The notes under the pieces were generated by a model. The model saw nothing but the letters and a program-made list of their open reading frames with translations, was not told where the DNA came from and did not search any database. This document shows, piece after piece, positions 45,453 through 53,973 of a DNA stretch of 64,000 bases. A program made the translations under genes and the position numbers. How positions within the stretch are numbered: the first letter of the stretch is position 1; every line of letters starts with the position of its first letter. This stretch comes from CAVPNY01 sp963706905 (lineage in GTDB: Bacteria > Chloroflexota > Anaerolineae > Anaerolineales > UBA4823), in the NCBI GenBank assembly GCA_963706905.1, contig CAVPNY010000012.1, positions 124,001 through 188,000 on the forward strand. Reading direction: 5' to 3'.

Positions 45453-47279
45453 ATGAAACCGAGCATAGAGACAGAATCAAACTCAGAGACACCTCCTGCA
45501 GCCACGTCTGAATCTGGCCGGATTTTCCGCCCAGCCTCACCGGCTGACCAGGGGCGGCTGGGGAAATGGCTGCCTGGCCTGTATGTGCTGCGACATTATC
45601 GCGGCAGCTGGCTGCGGAGCGACCTGGTCGCCGGGCTGGTGCTGACTGCGGTACTGGTTCCGGTGGGCATGGGCTACGCCGAGGCGGCCGGGCTGCCGGC
45701 GATTTACGGCCTGTATGCCACCATCGTCCCGTTGATCGCGTATGCCATCTTTGGTCCCAGCCGGATTATGGTGCTGGGGCCGGATTCGTCCCTGGCGGCA
45801 ATCATCGCTGCGGTGATCATACCGCTGGCCGCTGGCGACCCTGAGCGCACGATTACTCTGGCAGGCATGCTGGCGATCTTCACAGGATTGCTGTGCATCC
45901 TGGCCGGGCTGGGGCACCTGGGATTTATCACTGAGCTGCTTTCCAAGCCGCTCCGCTACGGATACATGAATGGCATCGCCTTGACGGTGCTGATCAGCCA
46001 GCTCCCCAAGCTGTTTGGTTTTTCAGCCGGGGGAAGCGGCGTGATTGAACAGACCGCGGCTTTTGTGCAGGGTCTGCTCGCCGGGGAGGCCAACCGGGTG
46101 ACCTTCGCGGTGGGGGCTGCAACTCTGGTCTTCATCCTGGTCTTCAATCGCTACAAGCGCTTCCCGGCTGTGCTGGTAGCGGTGTTGGGGGCGACGATCG
46201 TGACCGGTGTCTTTGACCTGACCAGCCTGGCTGGGGTAGCGGTGCTGGGCGAGCTCCCCCAGGGATTGCCCGCTTTTACCATACCAATGGTGCAATTTGA
46301 GGATCTCGGCCCGCTGCTGGTTGCGGCGATCACGATTGCAGTGGTCTCGTTTGCTGATACCAGTGTGCTCTCGCGCAGCCTGGCCGCCCGGAGCAACACA
46401 TCGGTGGATCCGAACCAGGAGATGATCAGCCTGGGCGTCGCCAATGTCGCTACGGGATTCTTCCAGGGCTTTTCGATCAGCAGCAGCGCCTCCCGCACGC
46501 CCGTCGCCGAAACAGCCGGGGCCAAGACTCAGGTCACCGGTATTGTCGGTGCGATTGCCATCGCCTTGCTGCTGGTATTTGCGCCTGGCCTGCTGAAGAA
46601 TCTGCCCAACACCGCCCTGGCGGCAGTGGTGATCACTTCAGCGATCAGCCTGTTCGAGATCTTAGACCTACGCCGGTTATACCGCATTCAGCGCTGGGAG
46701 TTCTGGCTTTCAATGGCTTGTTTTCTGGGGGTGGCCATCTTCGGACCGATCCCGGGCATCTTGTTCGCCATCGGCCTCGCCCTGCTGGAGTTTGTGTGGG
46801 ATGGCTGGCGCCCGCATTTCGCCGTCCTGGGTCGAGCGGATGGGGTTAAAGGCTACCACGATATCACTCGCTATCCAGATGCCCGGCGTATCCCGGGGCT
46901 GGTGCTGTTCCGCTGGGACGCCCCCTTGTTTTTCGCCAACGCCGAACAATTTCACAAGCATGTAATCAATGCAATCAACACCGCCCCCACGCCGGTACAT
47001 TGGTTTGTGGTGGCGGCTGAGCCGGTGACCAGCGTGGATGTCACTGCGGCTGACATGCTGGCTGAGCTGGACGATGAATTACACCAGGCTGGCATTCAGC
47101 TCGTGTTTGCCGAGATGAAGGACCCGGTAAGAGACAAGCTCAAACGCTTCGGGCTTCTCTCCCGCTTCGACGAGCAGCATTTCTTCCCCACCATCGGCCA
47201 GGTGGTGGACGCTTATGTAGATGCGAGTGGTGTTTCCTGGGAAGACTGGGAAGATAGAAAGGAATCCGGTGCCGGTTGA
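45453..47279 (+). CDS. SulP-family anion transporter with STAS domain
   Basis: The 608-residue protein has an 80-residue polar N-terminus and then SulP helices with SDLVAGLVLTAVLVPVGMGY, followed by AGLPAIYGLYATIVPLIAYA (family signature) and GPSRIMVLGPDSSLAAIIAAV. The C-terminal STAS domain (about 480-590) reads PGLVLFRWDAPLFFANAEQF, then VTSVDVTAADMLAELDDEL. It may carry sulfate, bicarbonate or similar anions. It converges with the VWA gene, 27 bp away. Confidence 0.93.
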   Translation: MKPSIETESNSETPPAATSESGRIFRPASPADQGRLGKWLPGLYVLRHYRGSWLRSDLVAGLVLTAVLVPVGMGYAEAAGLPAIYGLYATIVPLIAYAIFGPSRIMVLGPDSSLAAIIAAVIIPLAAGDPERTITLAGMLAIFTGLLCILAGLGHLGFITELLSKPLRYGYMNGIALTVLISQLPKLFGFSAGGSGVIEQTAAFVQGLLAGEANRVTFAVGAATLVFILVFNRYKRFPAVLVAVLGATIVTGVFDLTSLAGVAVLGELPQGLPAFTIPMVQFEDLGPLLVAAITIAVVSFADTSVLSRSLAARSNTSVDPNQEMISLGVANVATGFFQGFSISSSASRTPVAETAGAKTQVTGIVGAIAIALLLVFAPGLLKNLPNTALAAVVITSAISLFEILDLRRLYRIQRWEFWLSMACFLGVAIFGPIPGILFAIGLALLEFVWDGWRPHFAVLGRADGVKGYHDITRYPDARRIPGLVLFRWDAPLFFANAEQFHKHVINAINTAPTPVHWFVVAAEPVTSVDVTAADMLAELDDELHQAGIQLVFAEMKDPVRDKLKRFGLLSRFDEQHFFPTIGQVVDAYVDASGVSWEDWEDRKESGAG

Positions 47280-47306
47280 GCCAGGCATTCGGGCCTACAG
47301 ATAGAA

Positions 47307-48464
47307 TCAGAGGCTTTCTTTCAAGCGTTCGAAGCTGTCCAGATTGTGCAGAGGCAGGAATTCATCGATATACGGCAGGGCGATCTGGATTCCACGCACC
47401 AACGGCTGGTAGTCTGGTGAGCCCAGCAACGGGTTAAGCCAGATCAGGCGGGATACGCTGCGCCGCAGGCGGGCCAGCTCCCTATCCAGCAAGCTGATCT
47501 CTCCCCGATCCCAACCATCACTGATCATGAGCAGCACCGCTCCCCGTCCCAGCACCCGCCGCGCCCATTGATAATTGAAGGTGCGAAGCGATTCCCCGAT
47601 ACGAGTCCCTCCAGACCAGTCCAGCACGGCCTGCGAAGTGCGCCGGACTGCCTGGTCAACACCTTTATGCCTTAATTCCGGTGTCAGGCGCGTCAGGCGA
47701 GTGCCAAAGACGAACACCTCCACCCGCTGAGACTCTTGCGCCAGAGCATATAGAAAATGCAGGAACAGGCGCGAGTAGCGCTCCATTGAGCCGCTGATAT
47801 CACAGATCACCACCAGCGGCCGCGGCTTCTCCTTACGCTGCCGCCACTCTAAAGCCACGATCTCCCCGCCCAGGTCCAGACTGTTGCGCACGGTCCTGCG
47901 CAAATCCAGGTAGCTGTCCCGCTTTAAGGCACGCACCTTACGCCGGGAGGGACGCGTAGATATACGCCAGATCAGATTGTGGATGATTCGTTTCGCCTGT
48001 TCGAGCTCCAGCTCGCTAAACTGGCTGATATCCTTGTGACGCAAGACCTCATCCGGGCTGTACGTGGTCTTGAGGCTTTTATCCAGGTCAGCCTCCGGCT
48101 GGGGCAATTCTGGAGGCTGGGCGATATCCAGGCCCGATCCTCTGCGCAACACTGGCTCATCGCTTTCGGACAAGTCATCCTCCAACGTTCGCCTTGAGGT
48201 TACCCGGCTGGCGGCGCCAAACTCAACGAGAAACTCCAAATTCCCAGACCAGAACAGGCTAAACGCTCGCTCGAATAAATCGATCTGACCGACATCGTGA
48301 ACAAAGAAGCTGCGCGCGGCGTAGTAGAAGTCATCCCGCCGGACCAGGTCAATGTAAGCCAGCCCATCGGCCAGGTCATAAATCTGGTCACTGCTGATGT
48401 GGAATCCCAACAACCTGAGAAAGCGACCAAAGCGCAGCAGATTGCCCAAAAAAAACTGGTCCAC
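47307..48464 (-). CDS. VWA-domain protein, CoxE-like
   Basis: GTG start at 48464. The 385-residue protein has a C-terminal von Willebrand A domain with MIDAS motif LVVICDISGSMERYSRL (D-x-S-x-S) and a second metal loop SGGTRIGESLRTF. The helical N-terminus and the arrangement match CoxE, which works with the MoxR ATPase CoxD in finishing the CO dehydrogenase active site. It ends the XdhC-MoxR-VWA set, 33 bp after moxR, so it likely matures the Mo hydroxylase nearby. Confidence 0.87.
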   Translation of the reverse strand: MDQFFLGNLLRFGRFLRLLGFHISSDQIYDLADGLAYIDLVRRDDFYYAARSFFVHDVGQIDLFERAFSLFWSGNLEFLVEFGAASRVTSRRTLEDDLSESDEPVLRRGSGLDIAQPPELPQPEADLDKSLKTTYSPDEVLRHKDISQFSELELEQAKRIIHNLIWRISTRPSRRKVRALKRDSYLDLRRTVRNSLDLGGEIVALEWRQRKEKPRPLVVICDISGSMERYSRLFLHFLYALAQESQRVEVFVFGTRLTRLTPELRHKGVDQAVRRTSQAVLDWSGGTRIGESLRTFNYQWARRVLGRGAVLLMISDGWDRGEISLLDRELARLRRSVSRLIWLNPLLGSPDYQPLVRGIQIALPYIDEFLPLHNLDSFERLKESL

Positions 48465-48496
48465 GGAGGCTGGATTTCCTGTAGGTTGGAAGGGTA

Positions 48497-49408
48497 TTAA
48501 GAGTAGAGTGTCTGGGCTTGCCTGGCCAGATCATGCGCCAGCGGACCGTGCACGCGCTGCACATCGTCCTGATATTTGAGCAGCACACCCAGCGTATCGT
48601 TGATCGCTTCTTCTTCCAGAGCCTGGGTATTCATGGTTATCAGAGCGCTGGCCCAATCCAGTGTCTCAGCGATCCCCGGCGGCTTGTACAACTCTGCCAG
48701 GCGCAACCGCTGAACCGCATGCACGACCTGTAAAGACAGTTTCTCCGAGATGCCGGGCACTTTCATCTGCACGATCTGGTATTCGGTTTCAAAACTGGGG
48801 TAATCGATCCATTGGTACAGGCAGCGCCGTTTAAGCGCATCATGCACTTCACGCGTGCGGTTAGATGTGATCACCACGACCGGGGGATGCGCGGCGGAGA
48901 TAGTACCAATCTCCGGGATGGTAATCTGGAAATCAGAGAGAATTTCCAACAAAAAGCTCTCGAACTCCTCATCAGCCCGGTCGATCTCGTCGATTAGCAA
49001 GACCGGCACGCGCGCGGCGTTATCTTCAATGGCTTGCAGCAAAGGCCGCGCCAGGAGAAATTCCCGGCTGTAAAGATCACGTGCCATCTCACTGCGGGTG
49101 GCAGCGGTGGCCTCCAACATGCGTAAATGCAGGATCTGGCGGGCATAATCCCATTCATACACCGCGTTATGCAGATCCAGGCCCTCGTAGCACTGCAGGC
49201 GGATCAGGGGCGCTGGCAGCATCCTGGCCAGGACTTTGGCGACCTCTGTTTTTCCGACTCCGGCCTCACCTTCGAGGAAGAGGGGTTTGCCCAATTTCAG
49301 AGAAAGAAACACCACCGTCGCCAAAGCGCGACTGGGTACATATTGGTGATCCAACATCGCTTGCTGGATAGCGTCTATGTCATCAAGCATGGTTTGTTCG
49401 GCTTCCAT
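48497..49408 (-). CDS. MoxR-family AAA+ ATPase, CoxD-like
   Basis: The 303-residue ATPase has Walker A GEAGVGKTEVAKVLA, Walker B VPVLLIDEIDRADEEFESFL, the sensor region VVITSNRTREVHDALKRRCL and the lid YKPPGIAETLDWASAL. ATG 49408 overlaps the xdhC stop as TGATG, so the two are translationally coupled. A TTG one codon upstream is an alternative start. MoxR proteins act as chaperones that insert or remodel metal cofactors with a VWA partner. CoxD does so for Mo-Cu CO dehydrogenase. Confidence 0.9.
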   Translation of the reverse strand: MEAEQTMLDDIDAIQQAMLDHQYVPSRALATVVFLSLKLGKPLFLEGEAGVGKTEVAKVLARMLPAPLIRLQCYEGLDLHNAVYEWDYARQILHLRMLEATAATRSEMARDLYSREFLLARPLLQAIEDNAARVPVLLIDEIDRADEEFESFLLEILSDFQITIPEIGTISAAHPPVVVITSNRTREVHDALKRRCLYQWIDYPSFETEYQIVQMKVPGISEKLSLQVVHAVQRLRLAELYKPPGIAETLDWASALITMNTQALEEEAINDTLGVLLKYQDDVQRVHGPLAHDLARQAQTLYS

Positions 49409-50458
49409 CAATTCGAGTTTTGTAATTTGACAGGCTGGTTGCGTACCTGGATAATCTCAGCCATGATACTTACCGCGATCTCCCCAGGTGAATACCCGCC
49501 AATGTCCAGCCCGATCGGCGCGTGTAGGCGGTCGATTTGTGCCTCAGTCAGTCCAGCCTGAATCAGGCGCTCACGCCGCTTTTGGTTCGTGCGCTTGCTC
49601 CCTAAGGCGCCGACATATCTCGCTCCGCTGGTCAGGCCAATCTGCAGAGCTGGATCGTCCAGCTTGGGATCGTGGGTGAGGGTGACTAGATAAGCCGAGC
49701 GATTGAGCAGCAATTTTGGCAAGGCCTCTTGAGGCCATTCCACCAGGATTTCCTTGGCGTGCGGAAAGCGCTCACGAGTCGCATAAGCTTTGCGCGGATC
49801 GATCAGGATCGTGTCGAACCCCACGGCATTGGCAATGGTACACAGCGGGTCGGCAAAATGCACCGCGCCGACGACAATCAGGCGGGGCGGGAGTGAGTGG
49901 ACTTCAACAAAGAGCAAGGTGCCATCTTCCAGCTCGATGACGCCCCCAGTCTCTTGAACCAACAAATCCCGGGCCTGGGAGATAACTTTCTCGTCAGAAA
50001 TGGTTAAATCCCCTTCCGTGTGACCATCCGGATAGACAATCAGCTTGTGATTCAAGATATCCGCATCTCCCTGGAGAACGCTGACTACAGCCATCGGACG
50101 GCGGGCTTCTAAGTTACGCTTCAACGAAGCATAGATTCCATCCAAAGCCCAGGCCGGCTCGACAAATACTTTAATCGTCCCCCCACAAGTCAACCCCACC
50201 TGCCAGGCGTTCTCATCGGCCACGCCATAAGTCAACAAACGCGGCTTCCCCTCGCTCAGAACCTGGAGCCCCTCCTCAATCACAGCCCCTTCGACACAAC
50301 CGGCGCTCACCGAACCAACCATCCCACCCTTCTGCGAGTAGATCAGTTTCGATCCAGGCGGCACGCGGCGCAGACCCCCAGGTGCTGACCACGGTGGCGA
50401 TGGCGAATTCTTCCTGGCCTTTTCGCCAGGCATCTACTTGATCGAGTACATCTCTCAT
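49408..50458 (-). CDS. XdhC/CoxF-family molybdenum cofactor maturation protein, frameshifted
   Basis: The N-terminus MRDVLDQVDAWRKGQEEFAI and ATVVSTWGSAPR lies in one frame from ATG 50458 (AGAGG upstream). The remainder (PPGSKLIYSQKGGMVGSVSA, GCVEGAVIEEG, LTCGGTIKVFVEPAW) lies in another. Removing one G near 50365 restores SAPRPPGSKL. The C-terminal NAD-like domain reads LIVVGAVHFADPLCTIANAV and PIGLDIGGYSPGEIAVSIMA. Repaired length is about 350 residues. It binds molybdopterin cofactor for sulfuration and insertion into XDH-family enzymes. Both Cys-containing loops SAGCVEGA and TCGGTI are kept. Confidence 0.88.
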
Positions 50459-50529
50459 TGGCTTACCTCTTAATCACCAGCGATTGTGATACCGATAATC
50501 TCTACCCGATTAAAACAACAGCGATCCAG

Positions 50530-50551
50530 GAGGCCTGGTTTCCCAGGCCTC
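50530..50551. terminator. Hairpin after the EthD gene
   Basis: GAGGCCTGG (50530-50538) pairs with CCAGGCCTC (50543-50551) over a 4-base loop, about 35 bp after the EthD stop. The T-run on the minus strand comes only some bases later, so termination is likely but not certain. Confidence 0.6.
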
Positions 50552-50585
50552 TTGAAACTTTGAATTCGTGAAACGTGGATTTATT

Positions 50586-50897
50586 TTACTCGATGATGGT
50601 TTTTTCTTCGGTAAGCAAATGGACCCGCGATGAGCAGTGGGCAATCGCATCCTCAGCCGCGGCTTTGCCGGCGTCGGTCCCGAAGGCGGCGTTACGGGCG
50701 TCCATATCGTCAAACCACATCTCGGAGACGGCATCGGCCGGTAGGCCGGGTGTGTCTGCAAGTACCACACTCATGCGATAGTGGCGCATGCCGGGCAGCT
50801 TCTTGCCCAGCTTGGGGTGTTCCTCAAGCGCCCATGCCCGAAACTCCTCCAGGCTGATATCCTCTTTGCGCTTCAACAGCGAGATAATCTTTAGCAT
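50586..50897 (-). CDS. EthD-domain protein
   Basis: The 103-residue protein has the EthD/dimeric alpha-beta-barrel pattern: ISLLKRKEDISLEEFRAWAL, EEHPKLGKKLPGMRHYRMSV, SEMWFDDMDARNAAFGTDAG. Such proteins help in degradation of ethers or ring compounds or act as small monooxygenase-like folds without cofactor. It lies 45 bp after the URO-D-type gene in the same direction and is probably co-transcribed. Confidence 0.85.
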   Translation of the reverse strand: MLKIISLLKRKEDISLEEFRAWALEEHPKLGKKLPGMRHYRMSVVLADTPGLPADAVSEMWFDDMDARNAAFGTDAGKAAAEDAIAHCSSRVHLLTEEKTIIE

Positions 50898-50941
50898 CCA
50901 AATACTCTCCTTAGTTCTCAGGGATGTAGGTAGTGATCAGA

Positions 50942-52189
50942 CTAGCGATAGAGCCCGTATTCCCGGGTGAAGTCGAACATCGCTTTGACATTCTCAGGCC
51001 TGGCCTCGTCCAGCATGACCGCGGCATCCATGATCAGGCCGGGCTTACCCCTGGTGTAGTCAATGATGCGCTTGCAGTAAGCCTTCACATCGTCCGGCGT
51101 ACCGCCGAGCAGCATGACATTCGGCACATTGCCCATCAGGCAGACTTTCCCGCCCAGCGCATCCCAGGCCATTTCAAAGTTAGTTGCGCTAAGATGGTAG
51201 ATAATCTTACCCGCAGGAATATCCGCGACGTGTTTGAGGCGGCTCTCCCAATCGGCCTCCCAGTAAACCACCGGGATGATGCCTTTTTCGATCAGCGCAA
51301 GCAGGCCCTTACGCAGATACGGCCAGTAGAATTCCTGAAATTGGGCGTCGGACATGAACTCGCGGGTCGACTTGTGGACCCACACCCAGGTAAATGGCAG
51401 CGGCGCTCCGGCAGCCCCGGATCCATACTCGACGAAGATCTTCGTGGCGACTTCAAGCGCATCATGCAGCTTGCTGGGTCGGCGGCGCATATCGGCCAGG
51501 ATATTGCGCGTACCGCGCAGCGTGTCACCGAGGATGTCGAACGGAGGCCAATCCCAGGCAGCAAAGGCCATCGGGAAGCCTTTTTCCTTGGCTTCGCCCC
51601 AATACTGGAACTGCGAAGCCCACCACTTGCCGGTCTCCTCAGCGCCTGCAGTGACGGCCCGCAGCGTCTCCTGGAATTCTGGCGTTGACCAAAAGAAGCT
51701 GAGGTTCATCCAGCCCGACCACATGAAGCGGCGCCAGGGGATGGTCTGCGCAAATCCTTCCATCGACGTGAACTGGCGCGGCGCCCACTTGCCAAGCATG
51801 AAGCCGGACGGGTCATAGATAAACTCATCGTACTCGTCGGCGGTCATGTACTCGCCATCCAGGTACTGGTACATGGCGTTGTCGTTGTCCAGCCCGTGAC
51901 CCGGCCATTTGAAGGCCTTCCAACCAAGCAGCTCCATCGCTTTTGCCGGATAGGCCAGGATCGGGCCAAAGTCAACTTCAGGCTGGTAATAGTCCAGGAA
52001 CTGGTGACAGGCCTGCCGCGCCAGAGCATAGTCATTCATAGCCTGCTTGAAGGTCACACCAGCAAACTGGTATGGGAATTTCTGAAACGGTCCAAAAACA
52101 GGGATCCGATCGGGCTGCTGGCAAGTCGCGGCAGCCAGGACGCGCGCCAGGCGCTGATCAAAGAGCTCTTGAGGTGTTATCTCAGACAT
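50942..52189 (-). CDS. Uroporphyrinogen-decarboxylase-family (MtaA/corrinoid methyltransferase-like) protein
   Basis: The protein has 415 residues with the URO-D fold: PDRIPVFGPFQKFPYQFAGV, then VDFGPILAYPAKAMELLGWK and IIPVVYWEADWESRLKHVADI, and GKIIYHLSATNFEMAWDAL followed by GGKVCLMGNVPNVMLLGGTP. The haem-pathway HemE has a different N-terminal R-x-x-P-V-W-x-M-R-Q-A-G motif, which is absent. Together with the adjoining corrinoid gene this points to a methyltransferase using a B12 protein. The substrate is unknown. It starts 29 bp after the repaired end of the corrinoid gene. Confidence 0.83.
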   Translation of the reverse strand: MSEITPQELFDQRLARVLAAATCQQPDRIPVFGPFQKFPYQFAGVTFKQAMNDYALARQACHQFLDYYQPEVDFGPILAYPAKAMELLGWKAFKWPGHGLDNDNAMYQYLDGEYMTADEYDEFIYDPSGFMLGKWAPRQFTSMEGFAQTIPWRRFMWSGWMNLSFFWSTPEFQETLRAVTAGAEETGKWWASQFQYWGEAKEKGFPMAFAAWDWPPFDILGDTLRGTRNILADMRRRPSKLHDALEVATKIFVEYGSGAAGAPLPFTWVWVHKSTREFMSDAQFQEFYWPYLRKGLLALIEKGIIPVVYWEADWESRLKHVADIPAGKIIYHLSATNFEMAWDALGGKVCLMGNVPNVMLLGGTPDDVKAYCKRIIDYTRGKPGLIMDAAVMLDEARPENVKAMFDFTREYGLYR

Positions 52190-52217
52190 GATTGGTTTCC
52201 TCTCCTGCGCTGCAGAA

Positions 52218-52848
52218 CTATGCCGTCCAGCCCTTGGCTAATGTGACCGCCGACAGGGCATCTGGCCCGTACGCGTCAGCGCCAATATAGCGCGCGGCGC
52301 TCTCGTCCATGATGGCGCCGCCGACCATAATCTTGACCTGCTCGCGCAGCCCGGCTTCATTTAATGGCCTCCACGGTGCGCTTCATCTCGTCGAAGGCCA
52401 ACGTCAGGAGGCCGCTCAACCCAACGATATCTGGCTTGACTTCCTTAATCTTCGCGACAAAGGTCGCAGCAGGCACATCAACACCGAGATCGTAGACTTT
52501 GAAGCTGTTGACTTCCAGCATGAAGGTGACGACGTCCTTGCCGATATCGTGGATATCGCCAGCCACAGTGCCGATCAGGACCGTGCCCAGCGTCTTGGTC
52601 TCGACAGCCTGGAGGCGCAGCCGCGGCTTGACCATCTCGCCGATGGCTTTCATCATATCGCCGGCAATGATCAGCTCCGGAAGAAAGTACTCCTGCGCGT
52701 TGAAGCGGTCGCCGACGACGACCATTGCCTGACTGGCGGCATCCAGGATCATCTGCGGATCCTCCCCCGCGTCGAGCATCGCCTGAACCAGGTTCATCGC
52801 CTCATCCTCATTCATATCGGCGATTGCATTAATCAGTTTATTCTTCAT
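52218..52848 (-). CDS. Corrinoid-binding protein (MtaC/MttC-like), frameshifted
   Basis: The N-terminal helical cap (ADMNEDEAMNLVQAMLDAGE) is followed by the B12-binding domain with GTVAGDIHDIGKDVVTFMLE, where D-x-H-x-x-G gives the His ligand for cobalt. Then come YDLGVDVPAATFVAKIKEVK and DIVGLSGLLTLAFDEMKRTV. A TGA after EAIK (52357) is avoided by removing one A near 52362, after which NEAGLREQVKIMVGGAIMDE and ADAYGPDALSAVTLAKGWTA complete the protein to TAG at 52218. Repaired length is about 210 residues. It carries a methyl group between two methyltransferases. Confidence 0.87.
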
Positions 52849-52921
52849 TGCCTCAACTCCTGGGATTATGTGGGGATCAAATGGTTAGGGAGGAAAACCT
52901 CCTTGGTTCATTAATGGCGAG

Positions 52922-52962
52922 AGCAGGTATTCTGGACAGCTTCTCTGTCCAGAATACCTGCT
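52922..52962. terminator. 18-bp hairpin between Mo-hydroxylase and corrinoid genes
   Basis: The arm 52922-52939 (AGCAGGTATTCTGGACAG) pairs perfectly with 52945-52962 over loop CTTCT. It lies between the NdhM-like stop and the corrinoid gene. No T-run on either side, so it may limit rather than stop read-through or protect the upstream message. Confidence 0.65.
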
Positions 52963-52973
52963 GCAAATCAACT

Positions 52974-53972
52974 TTACTGCTTGGCTGCCAGGGCGTGCAG
53001 AATCACTTCCGGGGTAACCGGTATCTCGGTGATCCTCACGCCCAAAGCGTTGTTGATCGCATTGACGATGGCCGGGATAGGCGGGTTGGCGGTCATCTCA
53101 CCGACGCCTTTCACACCATAAGGGCCGTTGCTGGATGGATATTCCAGCACCGTACTTTCGATGACAGGCAGCTCCAGCGGACCGGGCAATACATACTCGC
53201 TGAATCCACCGGGCATGTAATCGACAGCGGGGTAATAGGGATGGGTGGTTTCATACAAAGCATGCGCCATGCCCATGAACGCTCCACCCCGGATCTGACC
53301 CTCGACCAACGCTGGATTGACCATCTGGCCGACTTCATAGACACTCTTGAGGCTGAGCACCGTGACTTCACCGGTCTCGGTATCCACCTCGACCTCGGCG
53401 ACGGTACAGGCATGCGCTTCAGTTGAATCCGGGTCCATTTTGCCAGTCTCCGGATCCACGTCACTCTTGGGTTTCATAAACATGCCCCGCCCAGAGATAG
53501 TGCGCGCATACTTGAAATGCGCCGCCAGGGCAAGGTTAACGATATGGATGGATTTGTCTGGGGAGCCTTTGACCCGGATAAACCCCTGGCCGTCTGTCTC
53601 GAGGTCATCTGGAGAGACCTCCAGCTCATCGGCAGCCACCTCCAGCATGACTTTGCGGGCTTCCTGCGCGGCCTGCATAACAGCATTGCCCACCCGGTGA
53701 GTCGCCCGGCTGGCGAAGGTGCCCATACAATGCGGACCGGTATCCGTGTCGGCGGTATCGATCATGACATTCTCGAAAGGGACACCCAGCGTCTCGGCGC
53801 CGATCTGTGCAATCACGGTTTTTAACCCCTGCCCGAGATCGGTGCTGGACAGGCTGATGACGAAATTCCCGGTGGTCGTGGCATGGATCAACGCTTGAGA
53901 AGGGTCGCCGCCCAGGTTCATCCCGGTCGGATAATTGACCGCTGCAATACCTACACCTCTTTTCTTTGCCAT
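52974..53972 (-). CDS. Molybdenum hydroxylase, second part of the Mo subunit (NdhM-like)
   Basis: The 332-residue protein matches the C-terminal half of XDH/nicotinate-dehydrogenase Mo subunits: KRGVGIAAVNYPTGMNLGGD, SSTDLGQGLKTVIAQIGAET, DTDTGPHCMGTFASRATHRV and YGVKGVGEMTANPPIPAIVN. The Glu in GVGEM occupies the place of the catalytic Glu of this superfamily. AGGAGGG lies 5 bases before ATG 53972, one base after the TAA of the L gene, so it is translated as its own protein rather than as a broken half. A frameshift explanation is possible but less likely given this ribosome site. Confidence 0.85.
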   Translation of the reverse strand: MAKKRGVGIAAVNYPTGMNLGGDPSQALIHATTTGNFVISLSSTDLGQGLKTVIAQIGAETLGVPFENVMIDTADTDTGPHCMGTFASRATHRVGNAVMQAAQEARKVMLEVAADELEVSPDDLETDGQGFIRVKGSPDKSIHIVNLALAAHFKYARTISGRGMFMKPKSDVDPETGKMDPDSTEAHACTVAEVEVDTETGEVTVLSLKSVYEVGQMVNPALVEGQIRGGAFMGMAHALYETTHPYYPAVDYMPGGFSEYVLPGPLELPVIESTVLEYPSSNGPYGVKGVGEMTANPPIPAIVNAINNALGVRITEIPVTPEVILHALAAKQ

Positions 53973-53973
53973 T

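Noticed and set aside
50933..51688. Plus-strand open frame of 251 codons
   Set aside because: Antisense to the URO-D-type gene, which has convincing family blocks.
50942..52189. URO-D-type gene as hemE
   Set aside because: The HemE N-terminal R-x-x-P-V-W-x-M-R-Q-A-G motif is absent and the neighbour is a corrinoid protein, not a haem gene.
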